From Deltaproteobacteria bacterium (GTDB lineage: Bacteria; Myxococcota_C; UBA6777), in the NCBI GenBank assembly GCA_006226375.1, contig SBHC01000010.1:1-64000 (forward strand): 64,000 bases of DNA, given 5' to 3'. Numbering within the stretch: position 1 is the stretch's first letter; every line of letters starts with the position of its first letter. Both the position numbers and the translations under genes were made by a program. The notes beneath the pieces were generated by a model that saw nothing but the letters and a program-made list of their open reading frames with translations, did no database searches and was not told where the DNA came from. This document shows, piece after piece, positions 46,301-53,808 of this stretch.

Positions 46301-48181
46301 GACACCCAGACCGATCGCAGACACTGCGGAGCGTGCGGTCAGGCCTGCCCCAAAGGAAAAGTATGTGGTCAAGGACGTTGCAAGCTGGTCTGTTTGAGTT
46401 GGCAAACCAGCTGCAACAACCGCTGTGTCCACACCAAAGTGGATCGAGCGCACTGCGGCGGATGCAACAAGGCTTGCGCCGCAGGGGAAGTCTGCCAAAA
46501 CAGCAGATGCCAGTTGTCCTGCCAAAGCGGGCTCACCAATTGCGCCGGCCAGTGCGTGAACACGACCAACGATCGAGCCCATTGTGGAGGCTGCGGAAAG
46601 GCGTGCAAGTCCGGAGAAGTTTGCTCCAACGGCGCTTGCGTGGTGAGTTGTCCTAGCAGCCAGACCAACTGCAGCGGCTCTTGTGTCGATACGGCCAGCA
46701 ACGCAGCGCACTGTGGAAGCTGTGGCAACGCCTGCAGCCCCAATGAGATCTGCCAAGGCGGCGCCTGCACCTGCTTGTTAGGGCAAACTCGATGCAGCAA
46801 CCAGTGCGTGGACACCAACGTCAGCGTTAGCCATTGTGGTGCGTGCGGCAAGGCTTGTGCGACAGGACAGGTTTGCTTCAACGGAGCCTGTACGGTGCTT
46901 TGCAAAACAGGGGAAACCAACTGCGGTGGAACCTGCGTCAACCTACATACCAGCACAAGCCATTGTGGTGCGTGTGGCAAAGCTTGCACCACCGGTCAAT
47001 CCTGTGTGGCTGGCGTGTGTATGATACCGGACTGCCTTTTCAATGGGAAAACGTACCCCCACGGTGCTTTTTTCTGCGACAACAACTACCGTTACAGTTG
47101 CTCCAACCAAAAAGTGACCCAAAACAACCGTTGCGCTTATGGATGTTATGAGTCGCAAAACGGAGCCTACTGCAAATGTGTGGGGGGACTAGAGAGCGGG
47201 CAAAGCTACTGCTCTGGAAATGCTTACTACCAATGCCAACGTGTCACAAGCTCCTATGGTTCTAGCAAAGCAACAATCTGCAGCCATGGGTGTCATACCA
47301 TTAGCTCCACAAAGGCCTCTTGCAAATGTACGGGGGGGGTTCAGGCGTACACCTACTTTTGTGGGACCAATCCAGCCGAGAGCAAGTATTGTAAAGAGTC
47401 GAACAATCCGAACGGTCAAGAAACCACAACACCTTGCCAAAACGGAACCTTCTGTCGAAACGGCGCTTGTATCTCTTGCCCGAGCGGGCAAACCAACTGC
47501 AACAGCCAATGTGTAGACACCCAAACCAGCACGAGCCACTGTGGAGCGTGCGGCAACGCCTGCGCGACAGGGCAGGTTTGTGTCAACGGAGCATGTAAGG
47601 TGCTTTGCGGTAGTGGGGAAACCAACTGCGGTGGAACCTGTGTCAAGGTGCAAACAGATGACAATCACTGCGGTGCCTGCGGGGTTGTTTGCTCGGTGGG
47701 TAAAACCTGCCAGAGCAGCGCCTGTTCTGCGCCGATTGGCATTCCTAATGGCTCCACTGCTTCAGGCAGCACTGCCACCCACGGAGTAAACGTCCTCCTC
47801 GCTCAGAAGATTACCTTCACCTCCAGTGTCACCATCACAGGTTTTGGCATTCACATCGTCACCCCTTCTGGGGCCGGCGTAGAGATGGGTCTCTACAAAG
47901 ATAACAATGGTAAGCCTGGGACGCTGGAAGCAAAGTCGAAGATGCGGCGACTCGTTGCAGGAGTCCAAGTCGTACCGATCGATACCCGGGTGACGCTCCC
48001 TGCAGGCATCTACTGGATGACACACATACTCATAGGAGGTTCGAGTTATCCCAGAATCCAAGAGGGTGGGGCGATGGATCAGAAAACCTACTACAAATCG
48101 GCATCAAGCCTAACCAGTACCTGGAGTTCCAACTTATCCTATAACGATCACAAATTTGCGACGTGGCCCATTGGTTTCTAG
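40376..48181 (+). CDS. 2601-residue lipoprotein made of about 48 Cys8 repeats
   Basis: The signal peptide MIKNLERLRQCARPFSFLF, then LLLLIVGCGG, has a lipobox IVGC, so the protein should be membrane anchored on the outside. Residues about 33-240 are irregular Cys knots. From residue 240 there are about 48 units of 43 residues with the consensus SCPxGQTNCxGxCVxxxSDRxHCGGCGKACxxGEVCxxGxC, which I break as eight Cys per unit, suggesting four disulphides. Between units 46 and 47 are three divergent modules of about 40 residues with KC(V/T)GG motifs. The last 150 residues are Cys-free and beta-rich, a probable sandwich domain. Similar Cys8 arrays occur in Myxococcota surface proteins; function is unknown, and a long stalk or adhesin role is inference. 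TTAGGAC precedes the ATG. Confidence 0.92.
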   Translation: MIKNLERLRQCARPFSFLFLLLLIVGCGGEIQVATKGCNDCPDRCLVPLGSSQGRCVRCLNDSQCQEENSPTRRCTEDYRCVCGSEKDCPEGQFCKGLEGCVECRDSKDCAAKSSDKPVCVANKCEVCQRGETRSCTPPPGKGCGKGSQLCTARAVWGECEGFLVCKDTEKCDNDTCVPDCPEPAVCKQGERKCTTSSTEFPGKFRACVPNDVGCMMWEKEPSSCDRDEYCVNGQCQKAKCPVGQTYCKSADACFSVTNNRDHCGACDNACNPGEVCGNGTCQVSCPAGQTNCDGSCVVLDSDRAHCGACNTACSSGEICEKGACTLSCPVGQTRCGGQCVSTLSAPQHCGACNNACKSGEVCTGGTCETSCPVGQTNCSDACVNIQTTRAHCGGCGNACQTGEVCSNGKCVTSCPAGQTNCGGSCVDVQTTRAHCGTCGRVCQNGQVCTNGQCKTSCPSAQTQCRNSCVSLQTTRAHCGKCFNVCASGEVCSNGACVTSCPQSQKNCGGSCIDVQISRAHCGGCGKACKAGEVCARGACEVSCPSGQRNCGGSCVTLASDRTHCGGCNNACASGEVCAGGTCAVSCPGSQTNCNGSCVDVQSDSRHCGTCGNACPQGNACTKGSCQLSCQNGLSQCSGQCVNSQSDRSHCGACGNACQQGEVCSRGACLVSCQVGRTDCSGSCVDVQSDRAHCGACGKACSSGQVCANVRCQTSCPAGQSNCGGSCVNVQSDRAHCGKCGTICKTGEVCSNGSCVVSCPLGQTNCGGSCVNVQSDRAHCGRCGKACSNGEVCSNGACVVSCPNNQTNCTGSCVNTNTSSRHCGSCGNPCDKGKVCKQGRCTVDCQTWETKCSGQCVNTKLDRLHCGACGNRCASGEVCWSGKCQLSCQSGLSKCNGQCVDIQSDRAHCGGCGKTCKSGEVCSNGACVVSCPAGQTDCSSSCVDVQSDRSHCGGCGKTCSSGEVCANGVCQTSCPVGQTSCSGSCFYVQSDRAHCGGCGKACNSGEVCSNGTCQTSCPTGQANCGGSCVNIESNRAHCGKCGKSCASGEVCSNQRCVVSCQLGQTNCGGSCVNTQSARTHCGGCGKVCKTGEVCSNGTCVVSCPNSQTNCNGSCVDVQSDRVNCGGCGKACNSGEVCAKGLCSVSCPTGQTNCSGSCVNTDSDRAHCGRCGKVCNSGEVCANGACVVSCPSGQTDCSGSCVELNTNSRHCGTCGNACDKGKVCKQGRCTIDCPKWETKCSGQCVNIKNDRSHCGACGNRCASGEVCSQGKCQLSCQQGLSNCSGQCVNTNTDRTHCGSCGTTCQQGEVCSNGACVVSCPNGQTDCSGSCVNTQSDRAHCGGCGKACDSGQVCANGKCQTSCPTGQTTCSGSCYNIQSDRAHCGGCGNACQTGEVCSNGKCQTSCPSGQANCGGSCVSIESNRAHCGGCGKSCASGEVCSNRKCTVSCPLGQTNCSGSCVNVQSDRAHCGGCGKVCQTGEVCSNGACVVSCPNSQTNCNGSCVDDQSDRAHCGGCGKACQTGEVCSKGSCSVSCPSGQTNCSGACVNTDSDRAHCGRCGKACSSGEVCANGACVVSCPSGQTNCSGSCVDINTDSRHCGACGTACDKGKVCKQGKCTVDCQSWETKCNGQCVNTQLDRLHCGACGNRCSSGEVCWSSKCRLSCQAGLSKCAGQCVNTANDRTHCGGCGKACKSGEVCANGACVVSCLSGQTDCSGSCVNTQSDRAHCGGCGKACASGQVCANGQCQTSCPVGQTICSGSCYNIQSDRAHCGGCGQACKSGEVCSNGKCQTSCPNGQANCGGACISIESNRAHCGGCGKSCATGEVCSNRKCVVSCPTGQTNCSGSCVDVQSDRAHCGGCGKVCSAGEVCSNGTCVVSCPGGQTNCNGSCVDVQSDRAHCGGCGKACNTGEVCASGSCVVSCLTGQVNCSGSCVNTSTDRAHCGGCGKACNAGEVCASGSCVVSCPGNQTNCSGSCIDTQTDRRHCGACGQACPKGKVCGQGRCKLVCLSWQTSCNNRCVHTKVDRAHCGGCNKACAAGEVCQNSRCQLSCQSGLTNCAGQCVNTTNDRAHCGGCGKACKSGEVCSNGACVVSCPSSQTNCSGSCVDTASNAAHCGSCGNACSPNEICQGGACTCLLGQTRCSNQCVDTNVSVSHCGACGKACATGQVCFNGACTVLCKTGETNCGGTCVNLHTSTSHCGACGKACTTGQSCVAGVCMIPDCLFNGKTYPHGAFFCDNNYRYSCSNQKVTQNNRCAYGCYESQNGAYCKCVGGLESGQSYCSGNAYYQCQRVTSSYGSSKATICSHGCHTISSTKASCKCTGGVQAYTYFCGTNPAESKYCKESNNPNGQETTTPCQNGTFCRNGACISCPSGQTNCNSQCVDTQTSTSHCGACGNACATGQVCVNGACKVLCGSGETNCGGTCVKVQTDDNHCGACGVVCSVGKTCQSSACSAPIGIPNGSTASGSTATHGVNVLLAQKITFTSSVTITGFGIHIVTPSGAGVEMGLYKDNNGKPGTLEAKSKMRRLVAGVQVVPIDTRVTLPAGIYWMTHILIGGSSYPRIQEGGAMDQKTYYKSASSLTSTWSSNLSYNDHKFATWPIGF
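41093..47730 (+). repeat. 129-nt Cys8 repeat array, about 48 units
   Basis: Unit length is almost always 43 codons (129 nt) through units 1-46; the array is broken once, at about 47031-47470, by the divergent modules. Every unit keeps the HCGxC centre. Counts were made by eye and may be off by one. Confidence 0.85.
42866..46348 (+). repeat. Three copies of a 1161-nt super-repeat (nine Cys8 units each)
   Basis: A rare unit variant containing CDKGKVCKQG(R/K)C, always followed by a unit beginning DC with WETKC and another with CQxGLS, recurs with its marker codon at 42866, 44027, 45188 and (as CPKGKVCGQGRC) 46349, exactly 1161 nt apart. Later units also line up, for example GQANCGGSC units 19, 28 and 37. 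The array therefore has a second-order period of nine units. Confidence 0.85.
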
Positions 48182-48374
48182 CGTTGGATGAGAACTTCGT
48201 TCAATGCTGGGAAGTCCATTCGTTATGGTCAGCGAGATTGCAGGGACAAAGTACATCGAGAGAAGCCTGACACCAACCCTGTCACATTTTAGAGCCTGAC
48301 TTGCCCTCGTTCTCTCCCTTCTCTTCCTTCCGGATACCCCAAGCGCTCCCCCAAACAAGCACCACAGGCTCTAT

Positions 48375-49379
48375 TTATTCGGGCTTCACGGCAATCACAA
48401 TCTTGCCTCGCGCCCGTCCAGTTTCGCTGTACTTGTGGGCTTCGGCAATCTCATCCAAGGGAAACACTTTGTCGACCAACGGCTTAATCTGACCGGCTTC
48501 AATCAGATTCGTCAGTTGGTTGAGAAACTCGCCGCTGCATTGACGCAGAATGGACGATGCTTTGATGCCATACAGCAGACGAGATGACAGGATGAATGTC
48601 ACAAGCTGCCACCCGGTGATGAGGAGTCCCAGGTTGGGTCCAAACCGTTTGGTGTTTTCGGGGAGAGCAGCGCGAAGCATCGCAAGACGCCCTCCCCTCT
48701 TAAGCACCTTTCGAGCTTTAAACATCGACTCTCCGCCCAAAGCATCAACCGCCAGATCGATGTCGCTGAGAACCTCATCAAAGTTCTCTTGGGTGTAATC
48801 AATCACCTGGTCGGCCCCCAAGGACTTCACAAGCTCAATGTTCCGTCCGCTGCAGGTGGTAATAACATAGGCGCCGAGATGTTTGGCAAGCTGGATAGCT
48901 ATCGAACCGACACCTCCAGAGCCAGCCTGAATCAGGACCTTCTGACCAGGCTGAAGGTTGCCTTTGACAACCAGAGATTCCCACGCCGTTAACCCAACCA
49001 AAGGGATGGAAGCCGCTTCGTAGTGGCTGATGTTCTTGGGCTTCAGAGCGACCGCATCTTCATCGATCGCAACCCACTCTGCATAAGTACCTGAGCGGCG
49101 ATGTGTGGGGGAGCTATACACTTCATCCCCCGGCTTAAACTTCGTTACGCTGCTCCCAACTTCAGCGACCACACCGGACACATCCATACCGAGGACCCAA
49201 GGGAGCTTGTACCGAATGGCGCCTCGTTGACCACCGCTTCGAATCTTCCAGTCCACAGGGTTTACGCTGGAGGCATGGACCTCAATCAAGACATCACGAG
49301 GTCCAACGGAGGGACGGGAGAACTCCTCCACCTGAAACACATTGGGGGCACCATACGAACGAATGATCGCTGCTTTCAT
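48375..49379 (-). CDS. Medium-chain NAD(P)H:quinone reductase-like oxidoreductase
   Basis: I prefer the ATG at complement 49379 (MKAAIIRSYG) over the one six bases upstream because AAGGA is then at a normal distance. The 334-residue protein begins with the GroES-like fold of MDR enzymes (VLIEVHASSVNPVDWKIRSG, LPWVLGMDVSGVVAEVGSSV) and has the Rossmann motif AGSGGVGSIAIQLAK with the following strand VITTCSGRN. Catalytic zinc ligands are lacking, as in zeta-crystallin/quinone reductases. It likely reduces quinones or enones with NADPH. No operon partner: 89 nt upstream lies the SGNH gene on the same strand, which could share transcription. Confidence 0.9.
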   Translation of the reverse strand: MKAAIIRSYGAPNVFQVEEFSRPSVGPRDVLIEVHASSVNPVDWKIRSGGQRGAIRYKLPWVLGMDVSGVVAEVGSSVTKFKPGDEVYSSPTHRRSGTYAEWVAIDEDAVALKPKNISHYEAASIPLVGLTAWESLVVKGNLQPGQKVLIQAGSGGVGSIAIQLAKHLGAYVITTCSGRNIELVKSLGADQVIDYTQENFDEVLSDIDLAVDALGGESMFKARKVLKRGGRLAMLRAALPENTKRFGPNLGLLITGWQLVTFILSSRLLYGIKASSILRQCSGEFLNQLTNLIEAGQIKPLVDKVFPLDEIAEAHKYSETGRARGKIVIAVKPE

Positions 49380-49468
49380 CCACATTTTCCTTTTTCGTTA
49401 CGAAACGACAGAGCCAAGTCGAGACCACAATGTGCCCCACAACCGAATACTTCTGAAACTTCACGTTG

Positions 49469-50329
49469 TCAATGATGCTGAATCTGCTTCCAGACAGCCA
49501 ACGTCATACGCCTCTGACCACGGGCGTTGAGGTGCGACGGGTCAAACCAGGGGTTCTTCTGCCAACGCAACTTGAGCTTCAACAACGAATGCACCCCTTT
49601 CTGTTTGTTGAGAGCCTCAAACGAAGCAAAGGCCTTCCTGTATTGCTCCATCTTAAGCAACTTGTTGTGGAGAATGGGAGCAACAGGAAAACGCAGCAAC
49701 ATCAACGTGCAACCTTTCTTTCGGAGACGCTGAATCGCCAAATGGAAGAGAGTTTGGTTGGTAAGATAAGGCAATCTGTTCGGCTCCAAGGGACGGTTTT
49801 TGGGTTCAGGTACAGCATACTTCAGGTAATGCGCCACATTCGTCATGTGAGGCTCTGTGGGATACACAGGAGCACGTCGGTGGGCCACCGTACGCAGAGG
49901 GTTTCGGTTCCACTTGAGAATGGAAAACAGGTGAGACCAAGAAGCTCCATGCAGTTGAAGAATGCGCATCGCAGAGAAGGACAAGCCGCTCCGTTCAAAG
50001 CGCTTCTTCCCCTGCATAATGGGAAAGCTCACACCCAACAACACAAGACTGTTGTGGGGGATTTGCTCCACAACATAGTGAAGGTCATACACTCCAGCTC
50101 CTGGGTAGGCATAGCTTATCACATGTCGTCCTGAGAGCCTTCGTAATTGCACAAGGTCAAGACCTCTGTAGGTTCGAGAGTCTCCCCAAACGTAGATGGC
50201 CTGTTTGGGTTTCTTGATGTCCCACAAGCTCCAGGTATGAGTGACACGCTCCAATCCTTCGTGCAAAAGCACAAAACTCCCGGAAAACAAGAGAAGAAAC
50301 CCAAGCGCTCGTGAGAGAAAGCGAGTCAT
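49469..50329 (-). CDS. SGNH-like accessory protein of an MBOAT acyltransferase
   Basis: The 286-residue protein has an N-terminal membrane anchor (LGFLLLFSGSFVLLHEGLE) and an exported domain with WGDSRTYRGL, the GDS nucleophile block of SGNH proteins, and near the end FDPSHLNARGQRR, the DxxH block. This is the pattern of AlgJ/AlgX/DltD-like partners that take an acyl group from an MBOAT protein and pass it to a polysaccharide or teichoic acid. The MBOAT gene ends 9 nt before its start, which strongly supports that pairing. The Shine-Dalgarno (AGG) is weak, suggesting translational coupling. Confidence 0.85.
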   Translation of the reverse strand: MTRFLSRALGFLLLFSGSFVLLHEGLERVTHTWSLWDIKKPKQAIYVWGDSRTYRGLDLVQLRRLSGRHVISYAYPGAGVYDLHYVVEQIPHNSLVLLGVSFPIMQGKKRFERSGLSFSAMRILQLHGASWSHLFSILKWNRNPLRTVAHRRAPVYPTEPHMTNVAHYLKYAVPEPKNRPLEPNRLPYLTNQTLFHLAIQRLRKKGCTLMLLRFPVAPILHNKLLKMEQYRKAFASFEALNKQKGVHSLLKLKLRWQKNPWFDPSHLNARGQRRMTLAVWKQIQHH

Positions 50330-50338
50330 ACGCCCGAC

Positions 50339-51769
50339 CTAGAATTGGAAGTAAAAGAAGGGCTCTTTCTGGAAAGCACCCCAAAAGAAAAGAAGCAACA
50401 ACGCAAGCAAGTACGTACACCAGCGCAACACAACGGGCCACCGGGCGAAAGCTTCTTCTGTGTCAACGTTGTCTGTCCAGGCATCAAAAACCCACAAGCC
50501 TAGAATGGAGAGGCAACTTAACACAAAGGGAAGAGAGTAGAGCCTTGTGATCGCTTCCATCCAGGCCTTCAGGCTCCAATCGTCAAACAGATGAAAGAGT
50601 ATGTACATCGCAACATCAAGGTTATCCGCCCGAAAGAACACCCAACCCAAACAGACCAACACAAAGGTAACGAAGACTTGAAACACCCGGACAGTCCGAG
50701 GGAATCTATCAAGTCCGATGAGCGCAGAGAAGCGCTGCCGAAGCCCTTGGGTTGCATGCCCTACAATCATGAACATACCGTGCAAGACACCCCAGATCAC
50801 GAAGGTCCATTTGGCACCGTGCCACAAGCCACTCAGAGCAAAGACCACAAACAAGTTGAAATACAACCGCCGAACATGGACCCGATTCCCGCCCAATGAG
50901 ATGTAGACATAGTCCCGAAACCACGTGGATAACGTGATGTGCCAACGTCGCCAGAACTCCGCGACAGACGTGGCCAAATAGGGCCGGTTAAAATTAATGG
51001 TGAGGCGAACTCCCAATGTGCTGGCAGCTCCGATTGCAATGAGCGAATAACCAGCAAAGTCACTGTAGATCTGAAAGGCAAACAACATCGTTGCCAGAAC
51101 AAGGGAAGGACTCTCCACCATCGCCACCGACTTGAAGATGGGATTGACGACCACTCCAATCTGGTCAGCGATGAAGATCTTCAAAAAGAACCCCGCCAAC
51201 ATAAGCCGCAAGCCTCTTCGGGCCAGGTTCGCATCCCAACCTCGAAACACCTTAAGCTGCGGTAAGATCCGAGACGCTCGCTCAATCGGCCCAGCGACAA
51301 GCTGAGGAAAAAACGAGATATAGAGCGCAAAACGCCCCAAGTCACGAGTAGCCGGAATATCACCTCGGTAAACATCAATCGTATAGCTCAAAGCCTGAAA
51401 GGTATAAAACGATATCCCTACAGGGAGAACCCACTTCCAAACAGGAAGAGACCACGGCGTCCAAGCGTTCCATGTGTGGATGGCAAACGCCAGATACTTA
51501 AAGCATAGCAGCAAACTGAGTTGAAGACTGATGGACAAGGCAAGCCAGCGAGCTTTGTCCTCTGGCAAAGACTGCTCAATCTTAAGGCCAAATCCATAGC
51601 TGAGAAGGGTCGAGGACGCTAGCAAAATAGCATAAGCGGGATAGGATCCCATGTAAAAAACATAGCTGGCCAAAAGAAGCCAGACCCATCGGAACCGCTC
51701 TGGGAGTTTGTGGTGTACCACGAACACCACAACAAAGAAGAATAGAAAGCTCCACGACTTGAACGACAT
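50339..51769 (-). CDS. MBOAT O-acyltransferase (AlgI-like)
   Basis: The 476-residue membrane protein has about ten hydrophobic segments and the key MBOAT landmarks: VGISFYTFQALSYTIDVYRG, LFFPQLVAGPIERA-like FFPQLVAGPIERAS, PYLATSVAEFWRRWHITLST, and the catalytic His in ALSGLWHGAKWTFVIWGVL. These are highly typical of AlgI/DltB/PatA O-acyltransferases, which move acetyl or other acyl groups across the membrane onto surface polymers. The downstream SGNH gene completes the two-component system. Substrate polymer is unknown; a polysaccharide synthesis cluster is not seen in the window. Start ATG at complement 51769, without a strong Shine-Dalgarno. Confidence 0.93.
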   Translation of the reverse strand: MSFKSWSFLFFFVVVFVVHHKLPERFRWVWLLLASYVFYMGSYPAYAILLASSTLLSYGFGLKIEQSLPEDKARWLALSISLQLSLLLCFKYLAFAIHTWNAWTPWSLPVWKWVLPVGISFYTFQALSYTIDVYRGDIPATRDLGRFALYISFFPQLVAGPIERASRILPQLKVFRGWDANLARRGLRLMLAGFFLKIFIADQIGVVVNPIFKSVAMVESPSLVLATMLFAFQIYSDFAGYSLIAIGAASTLGVRLTINFNRPYLATSVAEFWRRWHITLSTWFRDYVYISLGGNRVHVRRLYFNLFVVFALSGLWHGAKWTFVIWGVLHGMFMIVGHATQGLRQRFSALIGLDRFPRTVRVFQVFVTFVLVCLGWVFFRADNLDVAMYILFHLFDDWSLKAWMEAITRLYSLPFVLSCLSILGLWVFDAWTDNVDTEEAFARWPVVLRWCTYLLALLLLFFWGAFQKEPFFYFQF

Positions 51770-52115
51770 AGGCTCAACAGCTCAACTTTCGAAAACGACA
51801 GGGGGTTGGAAGAGAACCTTCGCAACAGAGAGGCAAACCTAGCACCATCCCTCAACACCGTCAATCGCTTGCCTGCAACCAGAAGGACCTCACCCAACAA
51901 CACGACGACATCAAGATGGACCCAAAGAAAACAAGAGAAAAAGCTTCAACGCTCCCCACGTCCAACCATGCAGAATGCTCCCCCAGACAAACAGAACGAC
52001 TTCTCTTTGCTCCATGGATTGTGTATGGTTTGAACTTAAGCACGCAGAAATGGAAGAAAGTTGGAGACATTACTTTTTTCCGGCACAAACAGACTACAAA
52101 TGATACGAGACACAC
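51770..52115. other. Divergent intergenic region, nothing recognised
   Basis: The 346-nt stretch separates the minus-strand acyltransferase from the plus-strand MopE/propeller gene and should hold two promoters. It is rich in A and C on the plus strand. Plus-strand open frames here give hydrophilic peptides without a ribosome site. No terminator or palindrome was found. Confidence 0.35.
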
Positions 52116-53798
52116 ATGGAAAATGCTCCTGAACGTTCGAAGAAGCGACGAAGTTGGCCCTGGTTGCTGTTGTTGTTGCTGTTGCTGTTACTGCTCTTGG
52201 GACTCTGGAGGTTGCGTTGCAGTTCCAGTCTAGCACCTCCTTCAACCTCCCAGCAGGCCAACCCAAGCAAGACTTCAAAACCAACAAAGCGCCCATGCCT
52301 CTCTCCCACACCCGAAGTTTGCGATGGGAAAGACAATGACTGCGATGGTCAAATGGATGAAGGGTTTCAACTGGCCTGTCAGCCTTGTGAGAAAAAGGTA
52401 ACCCCACAATCAAAGCATTGCATTCAGGCTCAAGTGATTGGAGGCTCCTGGTTTGCAGGGAAGGCTAGAAATCTCACATTGGGCAATGATCATGGCATCA
52501 CGCTACCTCTACAACCCAAGCGTAACTTGTATATCTACATCGCAAACTCAAGAGAAGGTACGATCAGCAAGTTGCGCATACAGGACGGCGTTGAAGTAGG
52601 CCGCTTCTATGTGGGAGACAACCCTTCCCGAACCGCCGTTGATAGCGATGGAAATGCATGGGTTGCGATGCGGGGGAGAACCTCAGACAAAGGTAGAGGA
52701 AAACAGTTGGAGAACGTAGTCAAAATTGATGGTTCTTGCACCCCCACCATTCGCCCGCCTCAAGCAACAAGGGAGTGTATCCTCCTGGACATCCCTAACG
52801 TTGGCAACTTGCTACGAGGAATTGCAGTGGATGCCACAGGCGAAGTTTGGGTGGGGTCTTTTGCTGCGTCGGAAGTGCTCCATCTGGACGGTCGCACAGG
52901 CGAGATACGTCGACGCATCTCTCTCCCTGATAACGCTGGCCCCTACGGCCTTGCCGTGGATGAAAAAGGTTTTGTCTGGGTCGCTTCACGAAGGGGCAAA
53001 GCTGCCGTCTTGCGGATAGACCCACTGACCTACCAGGTAGATCGCAAAGTGATGCTATCCCAGATACGGAACAATTGGCCTTATGGCATCGCTTCGGATG
53101 GCAAGGGCTCTTTGTGGTTTGGCTCCAATGGACCTATGATTCTACAACTCGACGGTGCCACAGGGACGCTCAAGCGGTCCATCGTTGTGGGAGGACAAAC
53201 ACGAGGCGTTGCTGTCGACCATCGAGGCTGGCTGTGGGTGGCAGACTCTCGAAAGAACAAGGTACACAAAGTCTCGTTGACTCGGGGAGAAACAGTAGGC
53301 TCCTACGAGGTGGGTCGCTCTCCAGTGGGCGTTGCTGTCGACCATGACGGCGCCATTTGGGCTGTGAACCTGATGTCCCATGACGCAACCAAGCTATCAG
53401 TACAAGGCCAAACACTTGGCACCTACCCTGTTGGAAAGTACCCTTACACATACAGTGACATGACAGGCTCTGCCTATCACGTGTTCCGTACATTACGAGG
53501 AGTGTTCCGAGGTCGTTACACGACAGGTTGGAAAGGAGCGAGGTGGCGTTCGCTCTCATGGAAAGGTTCGCTCGCTCCGAACGCAGGGCTTCGAATCCGG
53601 GCTCGCGCCGCTGACGACAAAAAGCTTCTCAACAAACAACCATGGACCCTTTTGAAGTTCAACAAGCAGCAGGCTGTATTGCCGCTTCGTGGTGCAATGA
53701 TTGAATTGGAAGTCGAGATGCATACATCGCAGCGCAACCGCCTCTCTTTCCTCGACGCTCTCACTCTTGTGCTACATCCCAAGCCTTCAACAAGATAG
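52116..53798 (+). CDS. Membrane-anchored MopE-loop/beta-propeller protein
   Basis: The 560-residue protein begins with a positively charged stretch (ERSKKRRSW) and a run of twelve Leu in one membrane helix (residues about 17-30), so it is anchored with the rest outside. A single MopE-type loop follows (EVCDGKDNDCDGQMDEG, about 67-83). Residues about 130-450 are a repeated-blade propeller with AVDSDGNAWVA, AVDATGEVWVGSF, AVDEKGFVWVASR, ASDGKGSLWFGSN, AVDHRGWLWVADS and AVDHDGAIWAVN, close to NHL/Vgb-type propellers. A C-terminal beta domain (450-560) follows. It probably binds a ligand at the surface. The VWA gene begins 10 nt after its stop, so both are likely one operon. The Shine-Dalgarno at the ATG is weak. 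Confidence 0.85.
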   Translation: MENAPERSKKRRSWPWLLLLLLLLLLLLGLWRLRCSSSLAPPSTSQQANPSKTSKPTKRPCLSPTPEVCDGKDNDCDGQMDEGFQLACQPCEKKVTPQSKHCIQAQVIGGSWFAGKARNLTLGNDHGITLPLQPKRNLYIYIANSREGTISKLRIQDGVEVGRFYVGDNPSRTAVDSDGNAWVAMRGRTSDKGRGKQLENVVKIDGSCTPTIRPPQATRECILLDIPNVGNLLRGIAVDATGEVWVGSFAASEVLHLDGRTGEIRRRISLPDNAGPYGLAVDEKGFVWVASRRGKAAVLRIDPLTYQVDRKVMLSQIRNNWPYGIASDGKGSLWFGSNGPMILQLDGATGTLKRSIVVGGQTRGVAVDHRGWLWVADSRKNKVHKVSLTRGETVGSYEVGRSPVGVAVDHDGAIWAVNLMSHDATKLSVQGQTLGTYPVGKYPYTYSDMTGSAYHVFRTLRGVFRGRYTTGWKGARWRSLSWKGSLAPNAGLRIRARAADDKKLLNKQPWTLLKFNKQQAVLPLRGAMIELEVEMHTSQRNRLSFLDALTLVLHPKPSTR

Positions 53799-53808
53799 GA
53801 CATTGAGC

